NCBI GenBank assembly: GCA_035771175.1
Contig: CM069606.1
Coordinates: 36,052,816 to 36,116,815, forward strand
From: Paratinospora sagittata
Taxonomy: Eukaryota; Streptophyta; Magnoliopsida; Ranunculales; Menispermaceae
DNA length: 64,000 nucleotides
Reading direction: 5' to 3'
Part shown: positions 63,258 through 64,000 of the stretch, in pieces
Layout of the letters: each line of letters begins with the position of its first letter
Position numbering within the stretch: position 1 is the stretch's first letter
Made by a program: the position numbers and the translations under genes
Notes under the pieces: model-generated
Seen by the model: only the letters and a program-made list of their open reading frames with translations
Databases searched by the model: none
What the model was told of the DNA's origin: nothing

Positions 63258-64000
63258 TCAAGCTGGTGAATAAAGGTTTACCATTCTTAGCTTGGACACA
63301 TTTGCTTGAAATGCAGTATGGTTTAACCCTTTAGTGAGCACATCGGCGAGCTGATTATTGGTAGACACATATGGAGTACACATCAACCCACTATCAAGCT
63401 TCTCTTTAATAAAGTGTCTATCAATCTCTATATGCTTGGTTCGATCATGTTGAACTGGGTTATGGGCAATGCTAATTGCAGATTTATTGTCACAATAGAG
63501 TCTCATAGGGCCATCCCAGTGTATCTTCAAATCTGTCAAAATTATCTGCAACCATAATAGCTCACAAACCCCTTGTGCCATTGCTTGGAATTATGCTTCA
63601 GCACTAGATCTGGCTACTACATTCTGCTTTTTACTTCACCATGTCACCAAATTCCCACCAAGAAACGTACAATATTCAGTAGTTGATCTTCTGTCAACTA
63701 CTGAACCAGCATAGTCTGAATCAGTATATGCTTCAAAAACAACTCCTGTGTGTCGTTTAAATAAGATGCCCTGTCCTAGGGTCCCTTTAAGATACTGTAA
63801 AATGCGATTAGCTGCTTGCAAATGAATATCTTTAGGATTGTGCATGAACTGACTTATTACACTTACTGCATATGCAATATTAGGTCTTGTGTGTGAGAGA
63901 TAGATGAGTCTTCCTACTAGTCTTTGATACATCTCCTTATTCATAGTCAACGCTTCTTCAGCTTCTCCAAGCTTGTGATTAAGATCAATAGGAGTATTCA
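63258..64000 (-). pseudogene. Copia-5 RT C terminus and RNase H
   Basis: From the right edge: EEALTMNKEMYQRLVGRLIY, LSHTRPNIAYAVSVISQFM, YTDSDYAGSVVDRRSTTEYC (RNase H first Asp region), LGGNLVTW then TGA (63636-63638), and a second in-frame TAA near 63597 within S-S-A-E-A. Then ELLWLQIILTDLKIHWDGPM, LYCDNKSAISIAHNPVQHDR, TKHIEIDRHFIKEKL, NQLADVLTKGL and the stop near 63258. At least two nonsense changes, so RNase H is not made as one piece. Confidence 0.87.

Larger units (their letters stand above)
62980..64000 (-). mobile_element. Copia-5: Ty1/copia element in AP2 intron, cut by window edge
   Basis: Minus strand, same orientation as the AP2 gene. 3' LTR 62980-63250, polypurine tract, RNase H and the end of RT are visible. 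The remainder lies to the right of the window. Confidence 0.9.

Overview
The window is nuclear DNA of a flowering plant, most likely a eudicot. It is AT-rich, has spliced genes with GT-AG introns, and holds plant-type transcription factor genes (AP2, FAR1-like, TFIIS-N/Med26-like) among Ty1/copia and Ty3/gypsy retrotransposons, L1-type LINEs, a TRIM, hAT-type MITEs and a Mutator-like element. Species cannot be read from the sequence. About four fifths is transposon-derived. All names such as Gypsy-1 or Copia-3 are mine.

Layout. 1-8333: Gypsy-1, an old, gag-less, chromovirus-like element on the minus strand with very long LTRs. 9470-9738: leader and first exon of an RDM3/KTF1 (SPT5-like)-type gene with no body. 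10145-12465: a 12-exon gene with two TFIIS-N (Med26-type) domains. 14252-32710: a rearranged tract in which a FAR1-like gene was split by a gypsy LTR (TSD TTTAC), and a partial second copy of the TFIIS-N gene was split by a copia element (TSD GAACT). A segment containing both elements was later duplicated, and Gypsy-2 lies between the two copies. 32824-34741: a non-autonomous Mutator-like element with a perfect 10-bp TSD and an array of palindromes.

37500-57482: a nest several levels deep. LINE-1 (plus strand) contains a TRIM, LINE-2 (minus strand, 12-bp TSD), a hAT MITE and the relic Copia-4. LINE-2 contains a solo gypsy-type LTR (TSD TCTGT). That LTR contains Copia-3 (TSD TTTGA), a complete element with apparently identical 267-bp LTRs, an uninterrupted polyprotein and a piece of a host ubiquitin gene in its leader. 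59938-62843: eight consecutive exons of an AP2 transcription factor gene (At2g41710 type) on the minus strand, with Copia-5 in the next intron, running off the window.

Host genes that look functional are the AP2 gene (all phases close) and possibly the TFIIS-N gene, whose original C-terminal unit has been lost. The most active-looking mobile element is Copia-3. The strongest candidates for something undescribed are the ubiquitin capture in Copia-3, the accessory ORF of Gypsy-2, the double TFIIS-N gene and the palindrome array of the Mutator-like element. No tRNA, rRNA or CRISPR array was seen.
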